Shown here: positions 1 to 6,894 of the stretch, piece after piece
How the letters are laid out: each line of letters begins with the position of its first letter
Position numbering within the stretch: the first letter of the stretch is position 1
NCBI GenBank assembly: GCA_041623895.1
Contig: JBFJVZ010000234.1
Span: forward strand, 1-12,083
DNA length: 12,083 nucleotides
Direction: 5' to 3'
Source: JBFJVZ01 sp041623895
GTDB taxonomy: Bacteria; Planctomycetota; Planctomycetia; Pirellulales; Pirellulaceae
Translations under genes and position numbers: made by a program
Notes under the pieces: generated by a model
What the model saw: only the letters and a program-made list of their open reading frames with translations
Database searches by the model: none
What the model was told of the DNA's origin: nothing

Positions 1-30
1 CATTGCCCTGAAATCCATTGCCCTGAAATA
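1..30. repeat. 15-bp tandem duplication at window edge
   Basis: Positions 1-15 and 16-30 are two adjacent copies of CATTGCCCTGAAAT(C/A), identical at 14 of 15 positions. More copies may lie outside the window. The core TTGCCCTGA (3-11 and 18-26) is exactly complementary to TCAGGGCAA at 44-52, so either copy could pair with that arm. The repeat lies 3' of the minus-strand ThuA/PVC gene. Read in the frame of that gene it would encode FRAM-D-FRAM after the stop codon. Confidence 0.75.
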
Positions 31-85
31 CTGCACGCTGTTCTCAGGGCAAGAGAAAGTGTTAGCGTTGGCCCGGGGAGCGTGC
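18..85 (-). other. Interleaved inverted repeats, possible 3' UTR pseudoknot
   Basis: Two perfect inverted repeats interlock. TTGCCCTGA (18-26) pairs with TCAGGGCAA (44-52), 9 bp. GCACGCT (33-39), which sits in the loop of the first stem, pairs with AGCGTGC (79-85), 7 bp. This is the topology of an H-type pseudoknot. The region begins 15 bp after the stop codon of the minus-strand ThuA/PVC gene, so it would be in its 3' untranslated region. No U-run follows inside the window, so it is not a standard intrinsic terminator. The arms are seen directly; folding and any role in 3'-end stability are inference. Confidence 0.4.
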
Positions 86-99
86 GACGGCGAACGGGC

Positions 100-3003
100 C
101 TATGGCAACAGTTTCTTCAGGGCTTCGGTGCGAACGCTCGGCTCGTGATATTCCAAACTGCGGAAGTAACGATTGGTTTCTTCCAGCTTCAATTTAGGAT
201 TGCCGATGATCGAAACGAGCGCCTCCGCAGCTTTGGGAGCACGTACCCGCCAGACGATATCGCGTCCGCCAGGGGTATCCCAGTGGCCCTCGACCAGATC
301 CAACCAGGCATCGAAACACTCCACCGCACGAACGTCGCTGCCGATGCCCAAGGCTTCCAAATACCAACGGTCTTTGCCATCGTGATGCGCGGCCAGTTGC
401 GCCCAGACGCTCGGCATTTCCTCAAATTTGTCATAGCGAAGCGCGATGGCAAGTTCTCGGCGGACGGCTGCGGATTCGTCCGTCGCCGCCGCAGCACAGA
501 CGACTGAAATTGGCAAGCCAAGATGCTTGGCGAGCCGAATCGCAGTGATACGAATATCGGGGTTTTGATCCGACAAAGCCTCTTTGACGTAATGCAGGTC
601 GTGTCCTTTGATCTTGCCCAACAACCAGAGTGCGCGGGCTCGCAGCCGAGCATTCGGTTCGTCGTAGTAAAGTTTGCGCAACTCGGCTTCGGCTGTTTCT
701 CCCATGTTGTGCAGCGCCGTCCAGGCCTTGTAGCGCACGGCCACATTGGGATTGCGCAGTGCATCAACGGCGCCGGCCGCGGTACTGTAATCGAATTTTG
801 GAATCTCGTATTTCGTACCCGGAGGTGCCAAACGGAACAAACGGCCACGGTCCAGATCACCCTGCCGGTGTCCGCCAACGCCCGGGTCATACCAATCGGT
901 GACAAACAGGGAACCATCCGGCGCCACACACACGTCTGCCGGGCGGAACCATTTGTCGACCGTGCCGGTCATCAAGGGTGCGATTGTCGCCGTGTATCCT
1001 GCTCCAGCCGGTTTGACGGGATAAGCGCGGACCACATTCGGCCCCGGGTCACAGTGAATGACCTGGTCCCAGAATCGTTTCGGCAGCAATCGTCCCTCGT
1101 AGATGCAAATGCCGCATGGTGACCCCGCGCCGGTTTGCAACAAGTTTGGTACGACGCCGGGGTCGTTTAAGTGCCAATGTTGCAGTGGGATTTCTTCTTC
1201 CATCGTGATGCGAGTGTCACGCCAGCCGGCGCCGGTTAACTCGTCGCGGTATCCATAGTTACCGTGCTCCATCACAAAGTTGATGCGAGTGCCGCGGTTA
1301 CCGTCGTCGTCATTGTCGCTTTGCCAAAGCGAACCAAACGAATCAATCGTGGTTTCCCAGTTGTTGCGAAAGTTGTGAGCGAGAACCTCGAAATTCGACC
1401 CATCCAGATCGCAGCGAAAGGGCATGCCGCCAAAAAAAGGTTTGCCATTATCGACAACAGGTCGGCCATGAATATCGACGACGGTCTTCCCTTCAGCGTC
1501 TTTGACCTGTTTGCCGGTATTGCCGACGTTCCAATACAGCTTGCCATCGGGCCCGAACAAGAATGAGTGGCCGGAATGGTCGTGTTGTGGTTGCCCGGTT
1601 TCGGTGAACATCGCCTCTTTGCGATCCGGTTTGTCGTCGCCATCTTCGTCGATGAACCGCCACACGTAAGGTGACGCCGTCACGATCACCTGGTTTCCCA
1701 GCACGCAAATTCCCATCGCCGAATCGATATCGTTTCCCTGATAAAACGTTTTGACCTGGTCCATCACTCCGTCACCAGTGGTGTCTTCCAGGATCAAGAT
1801 CCGATCACCTTGGGGACGCGAACCCTGGTTGCGGCGATAATTCATCACGTCGCAAACCCAAACGCGGCCGCGATCATCAATGTCCAGATTGGTCAGGCTT
1901 TTCAGATCGTTCTTCTCACTCGCCGACAACGTTGCTTCCAAGCCTTTGGCGATCTCGATGCCGGCGAGTGCATTTTCGGGCGTACGTTGTTGACCATCAG
2001 GCGCGTCGTCGGGTTTCGCAGCCGAGACAGCTTCAGATTTCGAGCCCGCATTGGTGCTGGACAAGATGTTGAATTTCTTAGCCGTTTCTTCTTCGTTAAA
2101 CTGCTTTGGTTTGTCGTAGTCCTGGTTTTCCAACAGATCTTTCATGCCGACCGGCTTTTCGCCCATGGATGAACCACCGGGCTCAATCTCCTGACCGGCT
2201 GTCCAACGAATCGCGTTGGCAACCAGCCGGCGCACATCATCGTCGGCCCAGTTCCAATGAAAGTGTCCGCCGGTAAAACCGAATGAGCGGCCACCGTCGG
2301 GACGATCGTAAGCCCAAGCAACGGTTTGCTTGTCACCAGCAGCAACACTCTTGCGAACATGCGGGTTACCGCTGTGCGGGCCATCTTTTCGCCGCATCGT
2401 TTCTTCGGGAGCCACCGCCGCGAGAATCGGCGTTACTTTGCCGGCTTCACTGAACCGCAGATGAAAATACCACTCGTCGTTAGTAGCGAACGGTTTGACC
2501 CCGTTGGTGATCGGATGTTTGGGCAGCGTCTTGAAGTCGGCAACCCAGTGCGGATTGACACTGTAATTGATCTCGAAGTGACCACCGAGCATTTCCACCC
2601 AATCCTTACCGGGTTCATCTTTTCCCGGTTCGCCCGGGATCATTTCGACCGCGAAATGAATGCAAACCAGACCGCAGCCGCGCTTCAGTTGCTGCCGCAG
2701 CGTATCACGATGGTCCATCGCCACGTGTCGCCGACCGCCATCACAATAAATCACGATCGAGTCGGCTGATTCCAGCAGCGAACTGTCTTGGGGCCAACCT
2801 TTGACCACCTTGATTTCGGCATCGTCATCACTTGACGCGATGGCATCCTCCAGGATCTTGAGGCCTGCGTAATGTTCATGAGAGCCGTAACCGTGCGAGG
2901 GTGGCCCGGCGATCATCAAGATCTTTTTCGCCGAGGCACGCGGAGAATTAACGAGAGTCGCGGCAACGAAGACCGACAGTAGCAAGAGAAAACGTGAGCG
3001 CAT
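100..3003 (-). CDS. Exported ThuA / PVC-type dehydrogenase / HEAT-repeat protein
   Basis: A 967-residue secreted multidomain protein. Residues 1-25 look like a signal peptide (hydrophobic LLLLSVFVAATLV, cleavage likely after ASA). Residues 27-270 form a ThuA-like, class I amidotransferase-fold domain (SHGYGSHEHYAG near 36-47, YCDGG at 86-90, GFTGGHFHWNW at 242-252). An acidic linker follows. Residues 348-730 match the PVC membrane-bound dehydrogenase domain (Piru_Ver type), a glucose-dehydrogenase-like beta-propeller with Asp-rich loops at 407-415, 452-460 and 563-570 that may bind calcium. Residues 745-967 look like HEAT repeats. Relatives are thought to act on sugars or polysaccharide breakdown products in the periplasm; the substrate is unknown. 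Many relatives carry a C-terminal cytochrome c domain, but no CxxCH motif exists here, and the frame stays open after the TAG to the window edge. The ATG has only a weak AGG upstream. Confidence 0.93.
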   Translation of the reverse strand: MRSRFLLLLSVFVAATLVNSPRASAKKILMIAGPPSHGYGSHEHYAGLKILEDAIASSDDDAEIKVVKGWPQDSSLLESADSIVIYCDGGRRHVAMDHRDTLRQQLKRGCGLVCIHFAVEMIPGEPGKDEPGKDWVEMLGGHFEINYSVNPHWVADFKTLPKHPITNGVKPFATNDEWYFHLRFSEAGKVTPILAAVAPEETMRRKDGPHSGNPHVRKSVAAGDKQTVAWAYDRPDGGRSFGFTGGHFHWNWADDDVRRLVANAIRWTAGQEIEPGGSSMGEKPVGMKDLLENQDYDKPKQFNEEETAKKFNILSSTNAGSKSEAVSAAKPDDAPDGQQRTPENALAGIEIAKGLEATLSASEKNDLKSLTNLDIDDRGRVWVCDVMNYRRNQGSRPQGDRILILEDTTGDGVMDQVKTFYQGNDIDSAMGICVLGNQVIVTASPYVWRFIDEDGDDKPDRKEAMFTETGQPQHDHSGHSFLFGPDGKLYWNVGNTGKQVKDAEGKTVVDIHGRPVVDNGKPFFGGMPFRCDLDGSNFEVLAHNFRNNWETTIDSFGSLWQSDNDDDGNRGTRINFVMEHGNYGYRDELTGAGWRDTRITMEEEIPLQHWHLNDPGVVPNLLQTGAGSPCGICIYEGRLLPKRFWDQVIHCDPGPNVVRAYPVKPAGAGYTATIAPLMTGTVDKWFRPADVCVAPDGSLFVTDWYDPGVGGHRQGDLDRGRLFRLAPPGTKYEIPKFDYSTAAGAVDALRNPNVAVRYKAWTALHNMGETAEAELRKLYYDEPNARLRARALWLLGKIKGHDLHYVKEALSDQNPDIRITAIRLAKHLGLPISVVCAAAATDESAAVRRELAIALRYDKFEEMPSVWAQLAAHHDGKDRWYLEALGIGSDVRAVECFDAWLDLVEGHWDTPGGRDIVWRVRAPKAAEALVSIIGNPKLKLEETNRYFRSLEYHEPSVRTEALKKLLP

Positions 3004-3022
3004 TTCGACCTGACCTGCTGGG

Positions 3023-3045
3023 GAGCGAATGATGAACTTTCGCTC
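3023..3045 (-). promoter_or_regulatory. Leader hairpin before the ThuA/PVC gene
   Basis: GAGCGAA (3023-3029) and TTCGCTC (3039-3045) are perfect 7-bp arms with a 9-nt loop. They lie 20 bp upstream of the minus-strand start codon. If the candidate promoter at 3049-3078 is used, the hairpin would sit at the very 5' end of the mRNA, where it could protect it from decay. The arms are visible; the role is inferred. Confidence 0.35.
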
Positions 3046-3048
3046 GAC

Positions 3049-3078
3049 AATATAACACGATCAGGCTGCGTCGGTTAA
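3049..3078 (-). promoter_or_regulatory. Candidate sigma-70-like promoter for the ThuA/PVC gene
   Basis: On the minus strand TTAACC (plus 3073-3078) and TATATT (plus 3049-3054) are spaced by 18 bp and resemble -35 and -10 boxes. The -35 overlaps the stop codon of the upstream glycosyltransferase gene. Initiation would fall near 3042, giving a leader of about 40 nt. This is a weak consensus match, so read-through from the glycosyltransferase gene remains equally possible. Confidence 0.25.
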
Positions 3079-4304
3079 CTTCCCAAGACGCGTCGATACA
3101 CCGCGGCGGTTCCGCGGGCCATGGCGAGATCGGAGAAATCTTTTGCATGTCGCGCACATGCGGCTTCGGCCAATTGCTTCCAATCATGCTGGCCCGTGAC
3201 CAACTCACGAATTCTTGCAGCCAGACTCACCGGATCACGTGGCTCGGCCAATAGCCCCTCGACACCGTCAGTGACCGCCTCGGGCGTCCCCTCCACGCGT
3301 GTCGCGATCACCGGCAGAGCGGCGGCCATCGCTTCCAAGACCACCATCGGTAATCCTTCGCCGAACAAACTTGGCAACACCATCGCGTCTAGTCGGGCCA
3401 GCTCGGCGGGAACATCATTGGTAAAGTCAACGCGTTCGACTCGGTGGCCAATCTCGAGCTGCATGATGCGCTGGTTGATCTCCGCTTCGTACTGCTGCGA
3501 CTCATAGGGACCGATGCAGCGCAAGACAACGTCGTGGTTATCCTTTTCCAAGTCGGCCAAAGCGTCCAGAACGACCTCCAGTCCTTTGCGGGGACGCATC
3601 AAGGCAACCATGCCGATCGTCCAGCGGCCGCCGGGCGTCGGTGTTGCTTGTCGCGGCGGACGTACTGCCGGCACACCGTTGTGAACAACCGTGACGGAAT
3701 CTTCGTCGGCGCCACCGGCGATGCAATCCAGGCGCAAGCTTTCCGAGACAGTGATCAGGTGTGAACAGTTGCGCAGCGACCAACGTTCGATCCAAGCATT
3801 CATTCGGTTGGAAAGTTTTTTGTTGGAATCACGAGCCGCTGGACTGTGGACGTGGTAGACCCAAGGCAGGCCGCTTAAACGCGATACCAGCGATGCGATC
3901 ATTGCCGTCCGCGGTGTGTGCGCGTGCAGCAAGTCGTATTTGTGTTCGCGAACAAGATCGCGAATCTTCAAGGCGGCACGCCAATCGAATCGGCTGTTCA
4001 TTGGTGTGTCGTAGCCGCGACCCCATTGACCATCTTGTTCGCGCAGCAACGCCGCAAACTTTCCAGGCTTGACGCTGGCGAAATCCGCAGCCACGCCGAA
4101 GCTTGGCAGACAACGCCCCAAATGCGACTGAACTCGTTCGGCGCCGGAAAAATATTCGCCGTTGACAACGTGCAGGACGCGGGCGGTGATGGGCTGCGGC
4201 GTCGTCGGCTCGGCCGGCGACGGCTCTGCTGTTTCAGCGGTTCCCGTGACTGCCGGGATCGGGACGTGAGCCAGTAGATGAGAATCGTTTATTTCAGGTA
4301 GCAT
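3075..4304 (-). CDS. GT4-family glycosyltransferase
   Basis: A 409-residue GT-B fold retaining glycosyltransferase, probably cytoplasmic or membrane-peripheral, moving a sugar from a nucleotide-sugar donor to a glycan or lipid acceptor. The N-terminal Rossmann half begins at about 41 (RVLHVVNGEYFSGAERV, the usual GT4 opening), with DLLHAHTPR at 124-132 and HVHSP at 151-155. The C-terminal donor half has VHNGV at 207-211, the switch GMVALMRPRKG at 231-241, and the EX7E pair E316/E324 in EGLPMVVLE, followed by PVIAT and EGTPEAV. Length is normal for the family. The first 40 residues are rich in Pro, Ala, Thr and Glu and look unstructured; no better in-frame start is seen near the first beta strand. 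No SD is visible. It is 71 bp upstream of, and codirectional with, the ThuA/PVC gene. Acceptor and donor cannot be deduced. Confidence 0.93.
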   Translation of the reverse strand: MLPEINDSHLLAHVPIPAVTGTAETAEPSPAEPTTPQPITARVLHVVNGEYFSGAERVQSHLGRCLPSFGVAADFASVKPGKFAALLREQDGQWGRGYDTPMNSRFDWRAALKIRDLVREHKYDLLHAHTPRTAMIASLVSRLSGLPWVYHVHSPAARDSNKKLSNRMNAWIERWSLRNCSHLITVSESLRLDCIAGGADEDSVTVVHNGVPAVRPPRQATPTPGGRWTIGMVALMRPRKGLEVVLDALADLEKDNHDVVLRCIGPYESQQYEAEINQRIMQLEIGHRVERVDFTNDVPAELARLDAMVLPSLFGEGLPMVVLEAMAAALPVIATRVEGTPEAVTDGVEGLLAEPRDPVSLAARIRELVTGQHDWKQLAEAACARHAKDFSDLAMARGTAAVYRRVLGS

Positions 4305-4474
4305 CGCTCGGTCGGGTGTGGGAGTTGTCGATCCGGGGCATCCAACCTAAATCTGCCTCGCTTCTACTCCCCGTGGTGCGCCGTTATCAAAAGCAGGTCG
4401 CGGCAGGGCCCACTTAGGTCGCTTTACAACGCGTGTGACGGTTTTGGCGGCGTGGGGCTGGCGCCTGGTTGGTC

Positions 4475-4513
4475 GCCCCCAAGTTGATTGCCCCCGAGTT
4501 GATTGCTTGGGGG
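4475..4513 (+). repeat. 15-bp tandem repeat with complementary arm in the leuB leader
   Basis: GCCCCCAAGTTGATT (4475-4489) and GCCCCCGAGTTGATT (4490-4504) are adjacent and differ at one base. They are followed at once by GCTTGGGGG. CTTGGGGG (4506-4513) pairs perfectly with CCCCCAAG of the first unit (4476-4483, 22-nt loop), or with one G-U pair with CCCCCGAG of the second (4491-4498, 7-nt loop). Two mutually exclusive hairpins are therefore possible about 150 bp before the leuB start. This could be a protein-binding repeat or an RNA switch, or a simple duplication. Confidence 0.6.
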
Positions 4514-4520
4514 TGGACTA

Positions 4521-4550
4521 CGTCAGTGACGCGAAACCAGCTAAATTAGC
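4521..4550. promoter_or_regulatory. Two short palindromes upstream of leuB
   Basis: CGTCA-G-TGACG (4521-4531) and GCTAA-A-TTAGC (4540-4550) are perfect 5-bp-arm palindromes with centres 19 bp apart. Both are the size of half-site pairs bound by dimeric repressors and lie between the tandem repeat and the leuB start. A role as operator is inference; short palindromes like these also arise by chance. Confidence 0.25.
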
Positions 4551-4654
4551 CGGCCATAAGCCAGTCGATCGGCGCAGTGGCGGTAACCAACGGTTCAACT
4601 GCAGAGTCGTTTGGTCGAAAGTACCGAAGCCGTGCCGCCCTAAAAACCTTAACC

Positions 4655-4659
4655 GAGAG
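4655..4659 (+). promoter_or_regulatory. Ribosome binding site fixing a TTG start for leuB
   Basis: GAGAG at 4655-4659 lies 7 nt before the TTG at 4667-4669. Translation from this TTG gives a protein that begins exactly where LeuB proteins usually do (KANIVLLPGDGIGPEI after the initiator). The upstream GTG at 4577 would add 30 residues with no family counterpart. Confidence 0.65.
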
Positions 4660-4666
4660 CGTCCTC

Positions 4667-5740
4667 TTGAAAGCCAACATTGTCCTCCTGCCCGGTGACG
4701 GCATCGGCCCCGAAATCGTCCAGCAAGCGCAGCGTGTCCTGGAAAGGATCGCCCAGCTGTTCGCTCATCAGTTTTCCTTTGCATCCCACTTGATGGGCGG
4801 CATCGCCATCGACCAGTGCGGTGATCCGCTGCCGCAAGCGACGATTGACGCCTGCAAGTCCAGCGACGCGATCTTGCTGGGCGCCGTCGGCGGACCAAAG
4901 TGGGATGATCCTACGGCGAAGACCCGACCCGAGGCCGGCTTGCTAAAGATCCGGAAAGAGCTGGGCTTGTTTGCCAACTTGCGGCCGATTCGTTTGTTTC
5001 CCGAACTGGTCGACGCTTCACCCCTGCGCCGCGAAATCATCGAAGGCACCGATATTCTGTTTCTACGCGAATTGACCGGCGGAATTTACTTTGGCGAATC
5101 GGGGCGGAGCGGTAGCGGCAGCGAAGAAGTCGCCTTTCAGTCGATGACTTACAGTGTGCCGGAGGTTGAACGCATCGTGCGTTTAGCTGCCAAAGCCGCG
5201 CAGGGTCGCAACAATCAACTGACCAGCGTTGACAAGGCAAACGTGCTGGAACCAAGTCGCTTGTGGCGACAAGTCGCGGCCCGAGTGATGGCCGAAGAGT
5301 TTCCCGATGTTCAGTACGACGTCGTGCTGGTGGACGCAATGGCCATGCACCTGATCAATCGCCCCAGAGATTTTGATGTGGTGGTCACGGGAAATATGTT
5401 TGGAGACATCTTGACTGACGAGGCGTCGATGTTGCCTGGTTCGCTGGGCATGTTGCCCAGCGCGTCACTTGGAGATGACGGTCCGGGACTTTATGAACCG
5501 ATCCACGGGTCGGCACCGGACATTGCCGGCCAAGGCATTGCTAATCCGCTTGCGACAATTTTGGCCGCCGCCATGCTGCTGCGTCACTCCTTGTCACTTC
5601 CCGCCGAGGCGGACGCGATCGAATCAGCAGTGGCTCAGGTTCTGGCCGACGGACTACGAACCGCGGATATTGCGCGAGGCGCTCAGGCGACCGGAACCGA
5701 AGAAATGGGCGCCGCGGTGGTGCAGCGGTTGAGTGCGTAA
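4667..5740 (+). CDS. leuB: 3-isopropylmalate dehydrogenase
   Basis: Catalyses the NAD-dependent oxidation and decarboxylation of 3-isopropylmalate to 2-oxoisocaproate, the third step committed to leucine synthesis, as a cytoplasmic dimer. From the TTG start it has 357 residues, normal for LeuB. Visible motifs are GDGIGPEI (10-17), the substrate arginines R96 and R106 (RKELG..ANLRP), R134 and Y141 (RELTGGIYFG), K190 (SVDKANVL), metal-binding D223 (VDAMAMHL, as in Thermus LeuB), D247 and D251 (GNMFGDILTDEASMLPGSLG), and the NAD-binding EPIHGSAPDIAGQGIANP (277-294). The IPMDH-type sequence at 134-141 separates it from isocitrate dehydrogenase. The frame extends upstream to a GTG at 4577, but the SD and family length favour 4667. 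No leuC or leuD lies in the window. It is codirectional with the CdsA-like gene 95 bp downstream. Confidence 0.96.
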   Translation: MKANIVLLPGDGIGPEIVQQAQRVLERIAQLFAHQFSFASHLMGGIAIDQCGDPLPQATIDACKSSDAILLGAVGGPKWDDPTAKTRPEAGLLKIRKELGLFANLRPIRLFPELVDASPLRREIIEGTDILFLRELTGGIYFGESGRSGSGSEEVAFQSMTYSVPEVERIVRLAAKAAQGRNNQLTSVDKANVLEPSRLWRQVAARVMAEEFPDVQYDVVLVDAMAMHLINRPRDFDVVVTGNMFGDILTDEASMLPGSLGMLPSASLGDDGPGLYEPIHGSAPDIAGQGIANPLATILAAAMLLRHSLSLPAEADAIESAVAQVLADGLRTADIARGAQATGTEEMGAAVVQRLSA

Positions 5741-5818
5741 CGGGCCGGCCAGGACCCTCAGGGACCTGTCCTGGCAGCTCGACGTGATTCAACGCTTGCC
5801 AAGACGGTCCTGGGCCCG
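5741..5818 (+). repeat. Inverted repeats immediately after the leuB stop
   Basis: GCCAGGAC (5748-5755) and GTCCTGGC (5768-5775) form a perfect 8-bp stem with a 12-nt loop. A second complementary copy, GGTCCTGGGCCCG (5806-5818), could instead pair with 5741-5756, interrupted by a 3-nt bulge. Two alternative stems are thus possible between leuB and the next gene. No U-run follows, so it is not a clear intrinsic terminator. A related hairpin lies after the oxidoreductase stop at 10465-10484. Confidence 0.5.
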
Positions 5819-5835
5819 CAACACTCACTCAGACC

Positions 5836-6894
5836 ATGCCAAACAACTTCGTTAATCCGCCCCTTCTCCCGCTGCTGGTCAATCAAACCGAATGGCTGTC
5901 GGCCAACACTTGGGTCTTGCTTGCCGTCATCCTGTTGGCGTTGGGCATCGCGTCCTTGGTCGGGTTTGTGCTCTCTCGGCGTGAAACGTTGGGCATCGAA
6001 TCCGCGATCATCGGTCGCTTTAACCACAAATTGCGCGTGTGGTGGATGATGACCGCGATCTTGGGACTGGGTTTTTTGCTGCACCGCGGCGGCGTGGTGG
6101 TGCTGTTTTTCTTCATTTCCTTTTGGGCGTTGCGCGAGTTCATCACGATGACACCTACCCGACGTGGTGATCACCGTGCTCTGTTTTGGGTCTTTTTTAT
6201 TTTCACACCGCTGCAATACCTGTTGATTGGATTCGGCAGCAACCCGCCACAGTTTCTTGGCCGCTTGAGCCGGATCGATTGTTATGACTTGTACAGCATC
6301 ATGATTCCGGTTTACGCAAGCCTGTTCATTCCGGCTCGCGCCGCGTTCGCGGGTGATTACAAGCGTTTCCTGGAACGCACGGCAAAAATCCAAATCGGAT
6401 TATTGATCTGCGTGTATGCACTCAGCTACACACCGGCGATGCTGGATTTGCAATTGGTCCAAACCAACCAGCAGAAGCCGTGGCCGGGAAGCAACGTCAG
6501 CTTGTTGATCTTTTTTGTGCTGATCGCGCAATTGGCTTCCGTCCTTGAACGGGCCTGGAGCCGGCTGGCCGGCCGGCATGTGATCGCGGAAAAGATCAAC
6601 GCTTCGCGAACCTGGGAGGGGTTTTTTGGATCGATGGTGACAACGGGATTGATCGCGGCCGCGCTGTTTTGGGCCACCCCGTTCTATCCTTGGGAAGCCG
6701 GGGTGATGGGTGCCGTCGTGACCGTGATGGCGATCGCCGGGACAATGACCATGAGCGCCATCAAACGAGACCGCGGCGTGACCGATACGGGAACACTTGT
6801 CCAAGGCCACGCCGGAGTGCTGGACCAGATCGACAGCATTTGTTTTGCAGCTCCCGTCTTTTATCACCTCACTCGATTTTTCTTCAGCGGATGA
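5836..6894 (+). CDS. CdsA-like phosphatidate cytidylyltransferase (variant signature)
   Basis: A 352-residue polytopic membrane protein, probably making CDP-diacylglycerol from CTP and phosphatidic acid for phospholipid synthesis. I count about eight hydrophobic segments, near 24-46, 68-82, 86-104, 115-133, 152-170, 184-200, 220-236 and 265-305. Family hallmarks are ASRTWEGFFGS (256-266) and the C-terminal CDS signature starting SAIKR (307-311). The signature departs from the usual pattern: the Lys of the K-D pair is Thr (T316-D317), PGHGG reads QGHAG (323-327) and DR reads DQ (330-331). The Asp residues D317, D330 and D333 are kept. This suggests the divergent CdsA-like branch (the YnbB/COG4589 type) rather than classical CdsA. 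A low-SD ATG start is used. The stop overlaps the TatD start by four bases. Confidence 0.88.
   Translation: MPNNFVNPPLLPLLVNQTEWLSANTWVLLAVILLALGIASLVGFVLSRRETLGIESAIIGRFNHKLRVWWMMTAILGLGFLLHRGGVVVLFFFISFWALREFITMTPTRRGDHRALFWVFFIFTPLQYLLIGFGSNPPQFLGRLSRIDCYDLYSIMIPVYASLFIPARAAFAGDYKRFLERTAKIQIGLLICVYALSYTPAMLDLQLVQTNQQKPWPGSNVSLLIFFVLIAQLASVLERAWSRLAGRHVIAEKINASRTWEGFFGSMVTTGLIAAALFWATPFYPWEAGVMGAVVTVMAIAGTMTMSAIKRDRGVTDTGTLVQGHAGVLDQIDSICFAAPVFYHLTRFFFSG

Larger units (their letters stand above)
4305..4666. other. Divergent intergenic region between GT4 gene and leuB
   Basis: This 362-bp stretch separates two divergent genes, so it should hold a promoter for each, but I could not pick convincing -35/-10 pairs. 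It contains a 15-bp tandem repeat with a complementary arm (4475-4513) and two short palindromes (4521-4531, 4540-4550). Open frames across it (for example from 4435) have no recognisable protein character and contain no run of Leu codons, so I see no leucine leader peptide. The leuB frame itself is open back to a GTG at 4577. Confidence 0.6.

Noticed and set aside
1..30. CRISPR-like or longer satellite array
   Set aside because: Only two 15-bp copies without spacers are visible inside the window.
82..1122. Plus-strand open frames (141 and 199 residues) opposite the HEAT and dehydrogenase region
   Set aside because: They lie entirely antisense to a well-supported gene, have no recognisable motif, and reflect the codon bias of the opposite strand.
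4435..4698. Possible small gene or leucine leader peptide before leuB
   Set aside because: The 87-residue frame shows no Leu codon run and no SD, runs into leuB in another frame, and its repeats come from the 15-bp DNA duplication.
4889..4960. leuB as an isocitrate or tartrate dehydrogenase
   Set aside because: The RELTGGIYFG segment, Thermus-like VDAMAMHL and the overall length fit isopropylmalate dehydrogenase.
5748..5775. Rho-independent terminator after leuB
   Set aside because: The stem is good but no T-run follows on either strand; the same holds for 8858-8885 and 10465-10484.
5758..6393. Minus-strand 211-residue open frame opposite the CdsA-like gene
   Set aside because: Its translation is rich in Gln, His and Arg, as expected for the complement of hydrophobic codons; no family features.
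6669..6890. 74-residue N-terminal extension of TatD
   Set aside because: It would translate the end of the CdsA-like gene in another frame; TatD proteins start at MTLPLFDTHAH and the ATGA overlap is typical.
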